Of a DNA stretch of 64,000 nucleotides, positions 44,257 through 53,591 are shown in pieces. Positions within the stretch are counted from its first letter, which is position 1. Every line of letters starts with the position of its first letter. Source of the stretch: Sulfitobacter dubius (lineage in GTDB: Bacteria; Pseudomonadota; Alphaproteobacteria; Rhodobacterales; Rhodobacteraceae). Below the pieces are notes generated by a model that saw only the letters and a list, made by a program, of their open reading frames with translations, ran no database searches and was not told the origin of the DNA. Where the stretch lies: NCBI RefSeq assembly GCF_900113435.1, contig NZ_FOPG01000001.1:682001-746000 (forward strand). The letters run 5' to 3'. Position numbers and translations under genes: made by a program.

Positions 44257-45477
44257 TCATGCGAAAAGATCATGCGCCAGTTCAAGCGCTTCGACCAGTG
44301 TGTCCACCTCGGCGCGGGTGTTGTACATGCCAAACGACGCGCGACAGGTGGCCGAGACGCCGAGATGTGTCATTAAAGGTGCCGCGCAATGGTGCCCGGC
44401 GCGCACGGCCACACCCTTCTTGTCCAACACGGTCGAAATGTCATGGGCATGGGCCGCCCCGTCGAGTGTGAAGCTAAAGATCGCGGCTTTATCCGGCGTG
44501 GTGCCTTGCAAGTTAAGCCAATTCAAACCGCCAAGACGCGAGACCGCATAGTCGCGCAAACTATCCTCATGGGCGGCGATATTCTCCATCCCGTGATCCA
44601 TCATGAAATCAAGCGCCACACCCAAACCAATGGTTGCAACGATGCCGGGCGTGCCTGCTTCGAACATCATTGGCGGATCATTATAGCTGATCGTGTCCTT
44701 GGTAACTTCGCGGATCATGTCACCGCCGCCGATAAAGGGGCGCATTTCAGCCATACGCTCGGATTTGATGTAAATCGCGCCGGAGCCGGAAGGGCCATAA
44801 AGCTTATGGCCAGTCACCGCGTAGAAATCACAACCTAGGTCTTGGACATCGACCGGCATGTGAACGGCCGCTTGCGAGCCGTCAACCAGCACCGGAACAC
44901 CCTTTTCATGCGCTCCTGCGGTGATTGCCTTTACATTAACTTTAGTGCCCAAAACATTGGAAAGATGAGAGATTGCAACCAGCTTTGTCTTTGACCCGAT
45001 GGCATCGATCACCGCTTGCGGATCCAATGCACCGGTGGCGTCCACATCAACCCACTTGAGCACGACGCCTTGTCGCTCACGCAGGAAATGCCACGGAACG
45101 ATATTGGCGTGGTGCTCCATCACCGACAGAACGATCTCATCGCCAGGCTGCATGCGGGGCATGGCCCATCCATAGGCAACGGTGTTAATCCCCATCGTAG
45201 CGCCGGTGTTAAGTACAATCTCATCCTCAGACCCGGCATTAAGGAAACGGGCAACCGTACCGCGCACCCCCTCATACTTGTCTGTGGCTAGATTAGAAAG
45301 ATAGTGTAAGCCACGGTGAACATTAGAGTATTCTTGCGCATAGGCCTGCGTGATCGCGTCGATCACCACCTGCGGTTTCTGCGCGGATGCCCCATTATCC
45401 AGATAGACCAGCGGCTTGCCATTCACCTGACGTGAAAGGATCGGAAACTGCGCCCGGACGGCTTCAACGTCGAACAT
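44257..45477 (-). CDS. sufS: Cysteine desulfurase SufS
   Basis: A 406-residue PLP enzyme of the SufS/CsdA group. It has YLDNGASAQKPQVVIDAI, the PLP Lys in VTGHKLYGPSGSG, and the catalytic Cys in SATCRASFGMYNT within the short group II loop. It removes sulfur from cysteine for delivery to SufBCD, normally through SufE or SufU, neither of which is seen here. It is the last gene of the suf operon. Confidence 0.95.
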   Translation of the reverse strand: MFDVEAVRAQFPILSRQVNGKPLVYLDNGASAQKPQVVIDAITQAYAQEYSNVHRGLHYLSNLATDKYEGVRGTVARFLNAGSEDEIVLNTGATMGINTVAYGWAMPRMQPGDEIVLSVMEHHANIVPWHFLRERQGVVLKWVDVDATGALDPQAVIDAIGSKTKLVAISHLSNVLGTKVNVKAITAGAHEKGVPVLVDGSQAAVHMPVDVQDLGCDFYAVTGHKLYGPSGSGAIYIKSERMAEMRPFIGGGDMIREVTKDTISYNDPPMMFEAGTPGIVATIGLGVALDFMMDHGMENIAAHEDSLRDYAVSRLGGLNWLNLQGTTPDKAAIFSFTLDGAAHAHDISTVLDKKGVAVRAGHHCAAPLMTHLGVSATCRASFGMYNTRAEVDTLVEALELAHDLFA

Positions 45478-45480
45478 GAC

Positions 45481-46059
45481 TTAAACTCCTTGGGCGGTCA
45501 GCCCGATCAAAGACAGCAAGAGGCCAAGGCCCAACAGAACCCCAAGCGCGGCACCTGCCAGCACAGCGGCCGCATGAAAAAGCCCCGGCAGATGCAACAG
45601 TTCGGCGACGAAATTCAGCAGGATCCAAAGGCCCCAGAATGTGACCACAAAAGAGGCCAGCATAGCCAATGGCGGCAGTGCGACCGTTAGCAGCAAGATC
45701 CCCAACTGCGCACAAAGCCGCAGCGCCTGTAGCCAAACCACCGCGGCCAAGAGGGGCTCAATCATACCCTGCCCGCCCATCGCGCGTCCAACCCACGACA
45801 GCGCATGGACATAGAGCACCATCAGCCCTCCCAACAGCGCGAAGAGGACAAGTGGTGATTGAAAGTAACTGGGCAGAGCCATGGCAGGCGGCGCAATGGC
45901 GAACATGGCCGAGATCACCAGCGCATTGAGCGCCGCAACCAAGGCCAAAGCTGTCCAGATGACCTCTCGGCTAAGTTGGAGGGCCGCGATCAGACCCGCC
46001 GCTGCGCGTGGGTTGCGCAGGGTGGTTTGCACAAGTGGGATCAAGGCTGCACTGTTCAT
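45481..46059 (-). CDS. YIP1-like membrane protein (second)
   Basis: A 192-residue protein with five or so hydrophobic helices, resembling the YIP1 domain family. The start at 46059 gives the plausible N-terminus MNSAALIPLVQTTLRNPRAA; the frame extends to 46173 over the previous gene without support. It is in the suf operon, 3 bases upstream of sufS. It has no Cys and no metal motif that would point to cluster assembly. Confidence 0.7.
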   Translation of the reverse strand: MNSAALIPLVQTTLRNPRAAAGLIAALQLSREVIWTALALVAALNALVISAMFAIAPPAMALPSYFQSPLVLFALLGGLMVLYVHALSWVGRAMGGQGMIEPLLAAVVWLQALRLCAQLGILLLTVALPPLAMLASFVVTFWGLWILLNFVAELLHLPGLFHAAAVLAGAALGVLLGLGLLLSLIGLTAQGV

Positions 46060-46060
46060 C

Positions 46061-46543
46061 CTAGCCCCGCTGTGCCGCAAACAGGCCCGAGAACCAGAAC
46101 CAGAAGAACACAGCCAACCAAACCGCGCCCACGATCTGCGCTTGGACCCCCGGCCCGATGAAACCGAGCGCAAGGCCCAGCAGCAACAGGATCGGCGCAG
46201 AGGCCAGCAGCGACCAGACCAAGGTCAACCGCACCGCGTAACCTGTGAGCTTTTGACCCGCGACACGGCTGATCACCCATACCATTGCCGCAAATGCATA
46301 AAGCAACAGCGGCATCAAAAAGATCCAGAAAAACGCGCTCCAATACTGCCGAACCGAAAGCGGCCCTTCAGGATCAAGATGCGCCGCCCGCGCTTGATAA
46401 GGCGACAGTGCCACGAAGATCAGCAGCCCCGCCATCAGCGCGAACATCAACACGCGCACTTCGTTACGGCCCTGCGCAAGCAGCCCCGACATCACTGTGC
46501 CGGGGCCGCGATAGGTGGCAACGATATCGCTGGTAACAGCCAT
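46061..46543 (-). CDS. YIP1-like membrane protein (first)
   Basis: A 160-residue protein with about four membrane helices, similar in layout to the next gene. Its ATG overlaps the sufD stop (ATGA) and its stop is 1 base from the next start, so translation is coupled across sufD, both membrane genes and sufS. This pair is often found inside rhodobacterial suf operons. Function unknown; possible membrane anchoring of the SUF machinery or simple hitch-hiking. Confidence 0.7.
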   Translation of the reverse strand: MAVTSDIVATYRGPGTVMSGLLAQGRNEVRVLMFALMAGLLIFVALSPYQARAAHLDPEGPLSVRQYWSAFFWIFLMPLLLYAFAAMVWVISRVAGQKLTGYAVRLTLVWSLLASAPILLLLGLALGFIGPGVQAQIVGAVWLAVFFWFWFSGLFAAQRG

Positions 46544-47823
46544 CAGCTGCTACGACGCTCCAACCAAGAGCTGAGACGCCCATTGATTTCTTCGCGCAGG
46601 CCTTCGGCTTCGATTTCCTCAACCGCTTCGGCAAGGAAAGCGAGCGTCAAAAGATCGGTCGCTTCGGCATGAGACACACCGCGCGCGCGGAGGTAAAACA
46701 ACGCCTCTTCGTCGATCGCGCCAGAGGTCGAGCCGTGCGAACAGGCGACATCATCGGCGTAGATTTCAAGCTCAGGCTTGGCAAGGAACTGGCTGTCTCC
46801 ATCCAGCAGCAGTGATTGGCTGATCTGATAACCATCCGTTTTCTGCGCGCCTTCTTTAACAAGGATCTTGCCCTGAAACACGCCCGTCGCCCCGTTGCGC
46901 AGCACCTTTTTATAGACCTGACGGCTTTCGCAATTCACCGCGTCATGGGTGATGAAGACCGTGTCGTCATGGTGAAAATCGCCATCGCCAACACAGGCGC
47001 CTGCCACATGCGCCGACGCATCATCGCCCGTCAATTCGATCACGCATTCATTGCGCGTCATCGCGCCGTTTACGGTCACGGTAAAGCTCTTGAACAAAGA
47101 CTCGGTGCCGAGACGGGTGAAGAGATGCGTCGCGGCGCGCCGTTCATGGTCACGCCCTTGCGCGCGCACATGGTGGAAGCGCGCGGTATCGGCTACTTCG
47201 ACTTCCAAAACGGTGTTGAAACGTGCCGCTGCGGGTCCATTCTCCAACAGGGTCACTTCGGCCCCTTTGTCGAGCTTTACCACATGGTGTAACATCGCAT
47301 CAGAAGTTTCTGATTTATGGTGGTAAACTAGGTTGATCGGCTTGCTTGGCGTGCCTGTCACATGGATCAAAACACCATCACTGGCGTAGGCCGTGTTCAG
47401 TGCCGCAAGTGGGCGTGCAACTGGGGTCTGGCCGTTCTTTTCCAATTTCCCATAGAGGTCACGCGCCCAATGCAGATCACTGTTCGCCGCCGCGAGACGG
47501 TCAATGCTGACACCTTCGAGCGACAGATCGTCAGAGGCTTCGGCGTCGAAGACCCCATCCACAAAAACAATACGCAAACGCTCGGTATCATCGAACAGCG
47601 GCGCATCACCGTGATCAAAGATCGCAGCCGGAACAGGTTCGGCTTGTGTCAGCGTATCGGGGCGTGTGAACTTCCAATACTCATCACGGCGTTGCGGCAA
47701 GCCCATTGTGCGCACACGCGCCAGCGCGTCTTCACGCGCCGCCTGCGCCCAGCCACCCTGCGGCATATCGAGGGATGCGATCATCGCCTCGGTCGGGGTT
47801 TCTTGGAGTTTTGCTTCGGCCAT
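46543..47823 (-). CDS. sufD: Fe-S assembly protein SufD
   Basis: A 426-residue SufBD-fold protein: an N-terminal helical segment (residues 1-90), then the right-handed beta-helix core with the late family block ACSHGSTSGAIDEEALFYLRARG, which carries the His used for cluster assembly. Partner of SufB and SufC in the scaffold complex. It overlaps sufC by 1 base. Confidence 0.95.
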   Translation of the reverse strand: MAEAKLQETPTEAMIASLDMPQGGWAQAAREDALARVRTMGLPQRRDEYWKFTRPDTLTQAEPVPAAIFDHGDAPLFDDTERLRIVFVDGVFDAEASDDLSLEGVSIDRLAAANSDLHWARDLYGKLEKNGQTPVARPLAALNTAYASDGVLIHVTGTPSKPINLVYHHKSETSDAMLHHVVKLDKGAEVTLLENGPAAARFNTVLEVEVADTARFHHVRAQGRDHERRAATHLFTRLGTESLFKSFTVTVNGAMTRNECVIELTGDDASAHVAGACVGDGDFHHDDTVFITHDAVNCESRQVYKKVLRNGATGVFQGKILVKEGAQKTDGYQISQSLLLDGDSQFLAKPELEIYADDVACSHGSTSGAIDEEALFYLRARGVSHAEATDLLTLAFLAEAVEEIEAEGLREEINGRLSSWLERRSS

Positions 47824-48578
47824 TACGCCACCTCGGCGAGGATGTCGGCGTAACCGTTGTTTTCGACTTCAAGCGCCAGCTCAGGGCCACCGGTCTTGAT
47901 GATGCGGCCATCGGACATGATGTGCACGACATCGGGTTTGATGTGGTCCAGAAGGCGCTGATAGTGCGTGATCACAAGGAAACCACGGCCTTCGGTACGC
48001 AATGCGTTGACGCCTTCGGCGACCAGCTTCATCGCGTCAACGTCAAGACCGGAGTCGGTTTCGTCCAAGATGCACATCTTCGGCTCAAGCATCGCCATCT
48101 GAAGAATTTCATTGCGCTTTTTCTCGCCGCCCGAGAAGCCCATGTTCACGGGGCGTTTCAGCATATCGGCGTCGATTTTCAAATCCTTTGCCTTGGCGCG
48201 GATTTCCTTAAGGAAGTCAGCCGCCGACATTTCCTCTTCGCCACGCGCCTTACGCTGCGCGTTTACGGCGGTCCGTAGGAAGGTCATGTTGCCGACACCG
48301 GGAATTTCGACCGGGTATTGAAAGGCCAAAAACAGGCCAGCTGCGGCACGCTCTTCAGGCTCCAGATCAAGCAGATCGTTGCCTTCCAGTGTTGCGGAAC
48401 CGTCGGTCACCTCATAGCCGTCTTTGCCGGAAAGCACATAGCTCAGTGTCGATTTGCCCGAGCCGTTCGGCCCCATGATGGCATGCACCTTACCGGCCTC
48501 GACTTCCAGGTCGACGCCTTTGAGGATTTGCTTGTCCTCTTCTTCCAGTTTCACGTGCAGGTTTTTAATGCTCAGCAT
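47823..48578 (-). CDS. sufC: Fe-S assembly ATPase SufC
   Basis: A 251-residue ABC-type ATPase with Walker A GPNGSGKST, signature FSGGEKKRNEIL and Walker B CILDETDSGLDVDAMK. SufC hydrolyses ATP to drive conformational change in SufBD during cluster building. It is separated from sufB by 160 bases that carry a GC-rich CTGCG repeat, so a second promoter or processing site is possible there. Confidence 0.96.
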   Translation of the reverse strand: MLSIKNLHVKLEEEDKQILKGVDLEVEAGKVHAIMGPNGSGKSTLSYVLSGKDGYEVTDGSATLEGNDLLDLEPEERAAAGLFLAFQYPVEIPGVGNMTFLRTAVNAQRKARGEEEMSAADFLKEIRAKAKDLKIDADMLKRPVNMGFSGGEKKRNEILQMAMLEPKMCILDETDSGLDVDAMKLVAEGVNALRTEGRGFLVITHYQRLLDHIKPDVVHIMSDGRIIKTGGPELALEVENNGYADILAEVA

Positions 48579-48738
48579 TTCGGTCTCCTTCTGGCGCGCG
48601 CTCGCGCCGCAATATCAATATTCTGTTTTCCATCAGAGGCTTCCCCCTGCGTATTAAAGTTATCACTGCCATCGGCCGACGCGCTGCGCTGCGCTGCGGG
48701 ACACTAGCCCTCAATGCTGCGCAACACGCCATGCCCGA

Positions 48739-50271
48739 TCAGCCGACAGAGCCTTCCAGCGAGATTGCCACAAGCGCTTGGGCTTCCATCGCGAATTCCA
48801 TCGGCAAGGCCTGCAGAACGTCCTTGCAGAAACCGTTCACCACCAGCGCCACCGCCTCTTCTTCGTCCATCCCACGTGAGCGGCAGTAGAACATCTGATC
48901 GTCGTCTACCTTGGACGTTGTCGCCTCGTGCTCCACGCGGCTCGAGTTATTCTTCACCTCGATATAAGGCACCGTATGCGCCCCACATTCAGAGCCGATC
49001 AGCAGACTGTCACACTGGGTATAGTTGCGCGATTCCTTGGCCTTAGGGTGCATCGACACCAAGCCGCGATAGGTGTTTTGCGCCTTACCGGCAGAGATCC
49101 CCTTGGACACGATGCGCGACTTGGTGCGTTTACCGAGGTGCACCATCTTGGTGCCGGTATCGGCCTGCTGCATGTTGTTGGCGATGGCGATGGAATAGAA
49201 CTCGCCTTGGCTATCGTCGCCGCGCAGGATGCAGGACGGGTATTTCCACGTCACGGCGGAGCCGGTTTCGACCTGCGTCCACATCACCTTGGCCCGGTCG
49301 CCCCGGCAATCGGCGCGTTTGGTCACGAAGTTATAGATGCCGCCCTTGCCGTTCTCATCACCGGGATACCAGTTCTGAACGGTGGAGTATTTCACCTCAG
49401 CGTCTTCTTCGATGATGATCTCGACCACGGCGGCGTGCAACTGGCTCTCATCACGCTGCGGTGCGGTGCAGCCTTCGAGATAGCTGACGTAAGAACCCTT
49501 GTCGGCGATGATCAACGTGCGCTCGAACTGACCGGTGTTTTCGGCGTTGATGCGGAAATAGGTCGACAGTTCCATTGGGCAACGCACGCCCGGCGGAACG
49601 TAGACGAAGGAGCCATCGGAGAAGACGGCGGAGTTCAGCGTGGCATAGAAGTTATCCGACACTGGCACGACCGAGCCGAGGTACTTGCGCACCAGTTCAG
49701 GATGCTCGCGGATTGCCTCGGAGATCGAGCAAAAGATAACACCCGCCTTCTTCAGTTCCTCTTGGAACGTCGTGCCGACAGAAACGGAGTCAAACACGGC
49801 GTCCACAGCCACCTTGCGGCCTTCTGCTGGCGCATCCTCAGCGCCTTCGACACCGGCCAAGATCATCTGCTCTTTCAGCGGGATGCCCAGCTTTTTGTAA
49901 GTATCCAAAAGCTTTGGGTCGACGTCATCCAAAGACTTGGGTTTTTCCGCCATGCTTTTGGGGCGCGCATAGTAATACTGGTCCTGAAAATCGATTTCAG
50001 GGTAGTCGACCATCGCCCAATCGGGTTCTTTCTTGGTCAACCAACGATCATAAGCTGCGAGACGCCATTCGGTCATCCACTCCGGCTCTTCGTTCTTTTC
50101 CGAGATCAGCCGCACGATGTCTGGCGTGAGCCCTTTCGGGGCGTATTCCATTTCGATGTCGGTGGACCAACCATATTTGTATTTGCCGCCGACTTCGCGC
50201 ACGGCATCCACGGTTTCCTGGTCAACGCCTTCTTTGACGCCGTCATTCTCTTTGAGGGTCATATTATCCAA
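48739..50271 (-). CDS. sufB: Fe-S assembly scaffold SufB
   Basis: A 510-residue SufB with the typical [17 protein letters not shown]-terminal block, [19 protein letters not shown] and the C-terminal [20 protein letters not shown] and [19 protein letters not shown] blocks holding catalytic Cys/Glu. The start is either a TTG at 50271 (AAGGA site 9 bases upstream) or ATG at 50262; the TTG has the better spacing. Confidence 0.95.
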   Translation of the reverse strand: MDNMTLKENDGVKEGVDQETVDAVREVGGKYKYGWSTDIEMEYAPKGLTPDIVRLISEKNEEPEWMTEWRLAAYDRWLTKKEPDWAMVDYPEIDFQDQYYYARPKSMAEKPKSLDDVDPKLLDTYKKLGIPLKEQMILAGVEGAEDAPAEGRKVAVDAVFDSVSVGTTFQEELKKAGVIFCSISEAIREHPELVRKYLGSVVPVSDNFYATLNSAVFSDGSFVYVPPGVRCPMELSTYFRINAENTGQFERTLIIADKGSYVSYLEGCTAPQRDESQLHAAVVEIIIEEDAEVKYSTVQNWYPGDENGKGGIYNFVTKRADCRGDRAKVMWTQVETGSAVTWKYPSCILRGDDSQGEFYSIAIANNMQQADTGTKMVHLGKRTKSRIVSKGISAGKAQNTYRGLVSMHPKAKESRNYTQCDSLLIGSECGAHTVPYIEVKNNSSRVEHEATTSKVDDDQMFYCRSRGMDEEEAVALVVNGFCKDVLQALPMEFAMEAQALVAISLEGSVG

Positions 50272-50298
50272 GGTTTCGGTTCCTTTCCGTGGCGGCGC

Positions 50299-51393
50299 TC
50301 AGGCGGCCCGCGTTTCGTGCTTTTTCATTTTTGCGGTCCAGCTAGTCGCGAACCGCAAGACATCTTCCCGGGTGGTTTGCAGGCCCAGCGACACCCGGAT
50401 CGCGCTGGCGGCCTGTGTTTCATCAAAGCCCATGGCGCGCAATACGGCACTGGCGCGTACCTTGCCGCTGGAACAGGCCGATCCTGCGGAGATGGCAAAA
50501 CCTGCAAGATCCATCTGCATGACCTGCGTCTCACCTTTCCAGCCGGGCGAGATAAGGCAGGAGGTGTTGGGCAGACGCGGCGCGTCTTTTCCTACAGAAA
50601 TAGTCAACTTTGAGGCGTCCGCAAGGGTCACTTCCAGCAAATCACGAAGCTGTGCCACCTCTTCCCAACGGCCCGCAGCCACATCTGCCGCCGCCGCTTC
50701 TGCTGCCGCGCCAAAGCCTGCTATTCCGGGGATATTCTCGGTGCCCGAACGGCGGCCCATCTCTTGCCCACCGCCCCGCAACTGCGCAGCCACGTCGATG
50801 CCCCGCTTGACGATCAGCGCACCTATGCCTTTCGGCCCGCCCAGCTTATGGGCAGAGACGAGGATGAAATCAGCGCCGGAAGTGGCCATTTTGAACGAAG
50901 TTTTCCCCACCGCCTGCACCGCATCAACCAGCACATAAGGCGTGCTTTCCATCGCCCAACATTGTTGCGCCAGCGTCATGGTCTGCTGCAGCACACCCGT
51001 CTCGCTATTGGCCGCCTGAAGGGCCACCACATCGGCCCCCTCGGCAATGCTCAGATCACCGTCCCAGATGCCCTTAGCATCGACCCCCAGTCGATCCGCC
51101 TGCCCCCACGACAGGACCGCGTCATGCTCTACCGCCGATGTGACCACCCGCGTGCCCAAAGAGACGGCAAGTGCAGCCGCTTCGGTGGCGCCAGAGGTAA
51201 AGATCACATCAACCGGATCGCAGCCCACCAACCCGGCCACCTGCGTGCGCGCACGCTCGACCATGGCTTTGGCCGCGCGGCCTTCGGCATGGACCGAAGA
51301 CGGGTTGCCGGGCAGGTCCATTGCCGCGAGCATTGCTGCACGTGCTTCTGCCCGCAGCGGCGTGGTTGCGTTATGGTCGAGATAGGCTCTCAC
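50299..51393 (-). CDS. Cysteine desulfurase, group I (IscS/NifS-like)
   Basis: A 364-residue PLP enzyme, AYLDHNATTPLRAEA at the N-terminus, PLP Lys in LVSAHKLGGPKGIGAL, and the mobile catalytic-Cys loop GSACSSGKVRASAVL of group I enzymes. The presence of both this and SufS in one operon gives two sulfur donors. The start overlaps the IscR-like stop (ATGA), so the two are coupled. Confidence 0.93.
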   Translation of the reverse strand: MRAYLDHNATTPLRAEARAAMLAAMDLPGNPSSVHAEGRAAKAMVERARTQVAGLVGCDPVDVIFTSGATEAAALAVSLGTRVVTSAVEHDAVLSWGQADRLGVDAKGIWDGDLSIAEGADVVALQAANSETGVLQQTMTLAQQCWAMESTPYVLVDAVQAVGKTSFKMATSGADFILVSAHKLGGPKGIGALIVKRGIDVAAQLRGGGQEMGRRSGTENIPGIAGFGAAAEAAAADVAAGRWEEVAQLRDLLEVTLADASKLTISVGKDAPRLPNTSCLISPGWKGETQVMQMDLAGFAISAGSACSSGKVRASAVLRAMGFDETQAASAIRVSLGLQTTREDVLRFATSWTAKMKKHETRAA

Positions 51394-51851
51394 GTCTCAT
51401 CCACCACGGCAAAGAGGGTTGGCACCGCAGGGCATGGGGCCAATTCATTCTCAACCACATCTGACAAACGCGTCTGATGCAGGAAAACATAGACGTGCGC
51501 GCTCAACCCTTGCCAGAGACGGTTGGTCAGAGATTGCGCACGGCTTCCCGACAAGCCGCCAGAGGCGCCTGCCCCTTTGTGCATCGCGTCCACTGTCTCA
51601 TCCACAGCGGCCAAAACATCGACCACCCGAATATCGACTGGCGAGCGCGCCAAACGGTATCCCCCGCCGGGGCCGCGTACAGAGGTCACAAGCTCGGCGC
51701 GCCGCAGTTTGACGAACAATTGTTCCAGATAGGGCAAAGACACTGACTGCCGTTCGGCAATGTCACCCAGCGACACAAGCGACCCTTCGGGCTGCAACGC
51801 AATATCGGCCAAAGCGACCATGGCATAACGCCCTTTGGTAGATAGCTTCAT
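51390..51851 (-). CDS. iscR: Rrf2-family regulator, IscR-like, lacking the Cys triad
   Basis: A 153-residue Rrf2 regulator: MKLSTKGRYAMVALADIAL, HTH block SLGDIAERQSVSLPYLEQLF and wing VRGPGGGYRLAR. In E. coli IscR three Cys (92, 98, 104) bind a [2Fe-2S] cluster; here the aligned segment is VDAMHKGAGASGG with no Cys, and the only Cys is residue 140 near the C-terminus. It heads the suf operon and is likely to repress it according to Fe-S or iron status. The start at 51851 is the family N-terminus; the longer frame to 51932 is not supported. Confidence 0.93.
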   Translation of the reverse strand: MKLSTKGRYAMVALADIALQPEGSLVSLGDIAERQSVSLPYLEQLFVKLRRAELVTSVRGPGGGYRLARSPVDIRVVDVLAAVDETVDAMHKGAGASGGLSGSRAQSLTNRLWQGLSAHVYVFLHQTRLSDVVENELAPCPAVPTLFAVVDET

Positions 51852-51946
51852 CGTCTTACCCTCACTCGCCGTGCCATTTGATTGACGTGGGCGGCTTAAA
51901 TGCCTAAGTCCAAAGACTGATCCACGCGACACTGCGCGGAACCAGA

Positions 51947-51962
51947 TTTAGAACCGTTCTAA
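51947..51962. promoter_or_regulatory. Irr-type iron control element (ICE) ahead of suf operon
   Basis: TTTAGAACCGTTCTAA is a near-perfect palindrome matching the alphaproteobacterial Irr box (TTTAGAA-N3-TTCTAAA). It lies about 96 bases upstream of the iscR-like start and between it and the divergent hydrolase gene. Irr repression of iron-using genes under low iron would fit a suf operon; the divergent gene could also be affected. Confidence 0.75.
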
Positions 51963-52024
51963 GGTGGCATAGCGAATTCGTCAACTATTCGCAGCGATCT
52001 TTGAACCCCCAGACAGGGACACCC

Positions 52025-52678
52025 ATGCCCGAGGTTATTTTTCCCGGACCCGAAGGCCGCCTTGAAGGCCGCTACCACCCCCAAAAAGAACGTGACGCCC
52101 CGATTGCCATCGTGCTGCATCCGCACCCGCAGTTTGGCGGGACGATGAATCACAAGGTTGTCTATAACCTGCACTATGCGTTCTACAACATGGGTTTCAC
52201 CGTGTTGCGCTTTAACTTCCGTGGCGTAGGCCGCAGCCAAGGCGAATATGACCAAGGCATTGGCGAGCTGTCCGATGCCGCCTCTGCGCTCGATTACCTG
52301 CAGTCGATGAACAACAACTCCAAGCATTGCTGGGTTGCTGGTTTTTCCTTCGGCGCATGGATCGGCATGCAACTGCTGATGCGCCGGCCCGAGATCACCG
52401 GCTTCATCTCGGTCTCGCCGCCCGCAAATATGTACGACTTTTCGTTCCTCGCGCCCTGCCCGGCCTCTGGTCTGGTCATCAATGGCACTGCCGACCGCGT
52501 GGCGCCGCCTGCGGACACGACCAATCTGGTCAGCAAGCTGCATGAGCAAAAGGGCATCACGATCACCCATCAGGAGGTCGAAGGCGCAGGACACTTCTTT
52601 GAAGAGCCACATATGGACACGTTGATCACCTCGACCAGCGACTATGTGAAACGCCGTCTGACGGAATCCACGCGCTGA
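52025..52678 (+). CDS. Alpha/beta hydrolase
   Basis: A 217-residue serine-hydrolase-fold protein (COG2945-like). It has LHPHPQFGGTMNHKV near the start, the nucleophile elbow GFSFG in WVAGFSFGAWIG, and a late GAGHFF with the catalytic His; the acid is probably Asp in NGTADRV. The elbow G-F-S-F-G supports esterase or peptidase activity with unknown substrate. It heads a three-gene set with overlapping ends (ATGA) and is divergent from the suf operon. Confidence 0.85.
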   Translation: MPEVIFPGPEGRLEGRYHPQKERDAPIAIVLHPHPQFGGTMNHKVVYNLHYAFYNMGFTVLRFNFRGVGRSQGEYDQGIGELSDAASALDYLQSMNNNSKHCWVAGFSFGAWIGMQLLMRRPEITGFISVSPPANMYDFSFLAPCPASGLVINGTADRVAPPADTTNLVSKLHEQKGITITHQEVEGAGHFFEEPHMDTLITSTSDYVKRRLTESTR

Positions 52679-52914
52679 TGGCGGATGCGGTCGTTATCGA
52701 ACTGGCCAACAAGCTTGCCGAGGAGTGCCTCGCCGTGCAGGCCGAGACCGGTGAAGAACGGCTGTTTATGGAAGTCGGCGAGGTGCTTGGCGCCTCGTCG
52801 CAAACGCTCGAAGAAGCCTTTTTGACGGCCATCCGTACGCGGATGGCCAATGACAAGGCGCGCGGCTTTCTCGCCCGCAAACTCCGCGAACATCGTGGCA
52901 AGGCAGGGGCATGA
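52678..52914 (+). CDS. Small conserved hypothetical protein
   Basis: A 78-residue soluble, helical, acidic-then-basic protein with no known domain. It overlaps the hydrolase stop by 1 base and the HD gene start by 4 bases, so translation is coupled. Its composition is protein-like throughout, and such a gene is commonly found between these two in Rhodobacterales. Function unknown. Confidence 0.7.
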   Translation: MADAVVIELANKLAEECLAVQAETGEERLFMEVGEVLGASSQTLEEAFLTAIRTRMANDKARGFLARKLREHRGKAGA

Positions 52915-53495
52915 CCGAGCGGCTCGACCAGCAGATCGCCTTTCTGAACGAGGCCGATAAGCTCAAGACCATCCTGCGCGGCACCACTCTGTGCGATGCA
53001 AGCCGGGCCGAAAATTCTGCCGAACACTCATGGCATCTGACTCTCTACGCGCTGGTGCTGGCCGATAAGGCCGGGCCTGAGGTGGACATCAACCGCGTCA
53101 TCAAAATGCTGATCCTGCACGACCTTGTCGAGATCGATGCGGGCGACAATCCGATCTTCGGCGACTACGATGCCGCCGATATGGAAGCGCAGGAACAAAT
53201 CGCCGCCGACCGCATCTTTGGCTTGCTACCCCCCGATCTGCGCGATGACCTGCGCGGGATTTGGGAGGAGTTTGAAGCCGCCGAAAGCCCCTCGGCCCGC
53301 TTTGCCAAATCGCTGGATCGATTCCAGCCACCGATGCAGAACCTGGCGTCCGGCGGTGGCAGTTGGACCGACTACAACGTCTCAGAGGCGCAAATCGAAG
53401 AGAAGGTCGGTCGCAAGATCGCCATCGGCGCCCCTGCCCTTTGGGCCTACGCCCGCGCCCGCATCAGCAGCTTTTTTGCCGGGGCCGACGCCTAA
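52911..53495 (+). CDS. HD-domain hydrolase (YfbR/HDDC2-like)
   Basis: A 194-residue HD-domain phosphohydrolase with the metal ligands in order: His in SAEHSWHLTL, HD in ILHDLVEID, and Asp in KSLDRFQP. This matches the YfbR/HDDC2 5'-deoxynucleotidase family, which act on dNMPs. It is third in the operon led by the alpha/beta hydrolase. Confidence 0.88.
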   Translation: MTERLDQQIAFLNEADKLKTILRGTTLCDASRAENSAEHSWHLTLYALVLADKAGPEVDINRVIKMLILHDLVEIDAGDNPIFGDYDAADMEAQEQIAADRIFGLLPPDLRDDLRGIWEEFEAAESPSARFAKSLDRFQPPMQNLASGGGSWTDYNVSEAQIEEKVGRKIAIGAPALWAYARARISSFFAGADA

Positions 53496-53591
53496 GCGCG
53501 ACCTTCGGCATACCATGGTATACGATCTTCCTCTTTGGCCCCGGATAGGCTAAAGCACGGACAAATGCATCCCCAACCAAAGGAATTCGTC

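Noticed and set aside
48670-48705. CTGCG-rich short repeat between sufC and sufB
   Set aside because: Only about three copies of a short unit; likely composition bias and not a real tandem array.
48928-50613. 561-codon plus-strand frame opposite sufB
   Set aside because: Antisense shadow of the strongly conserved sufB gene caused by GC-rich codon bias.
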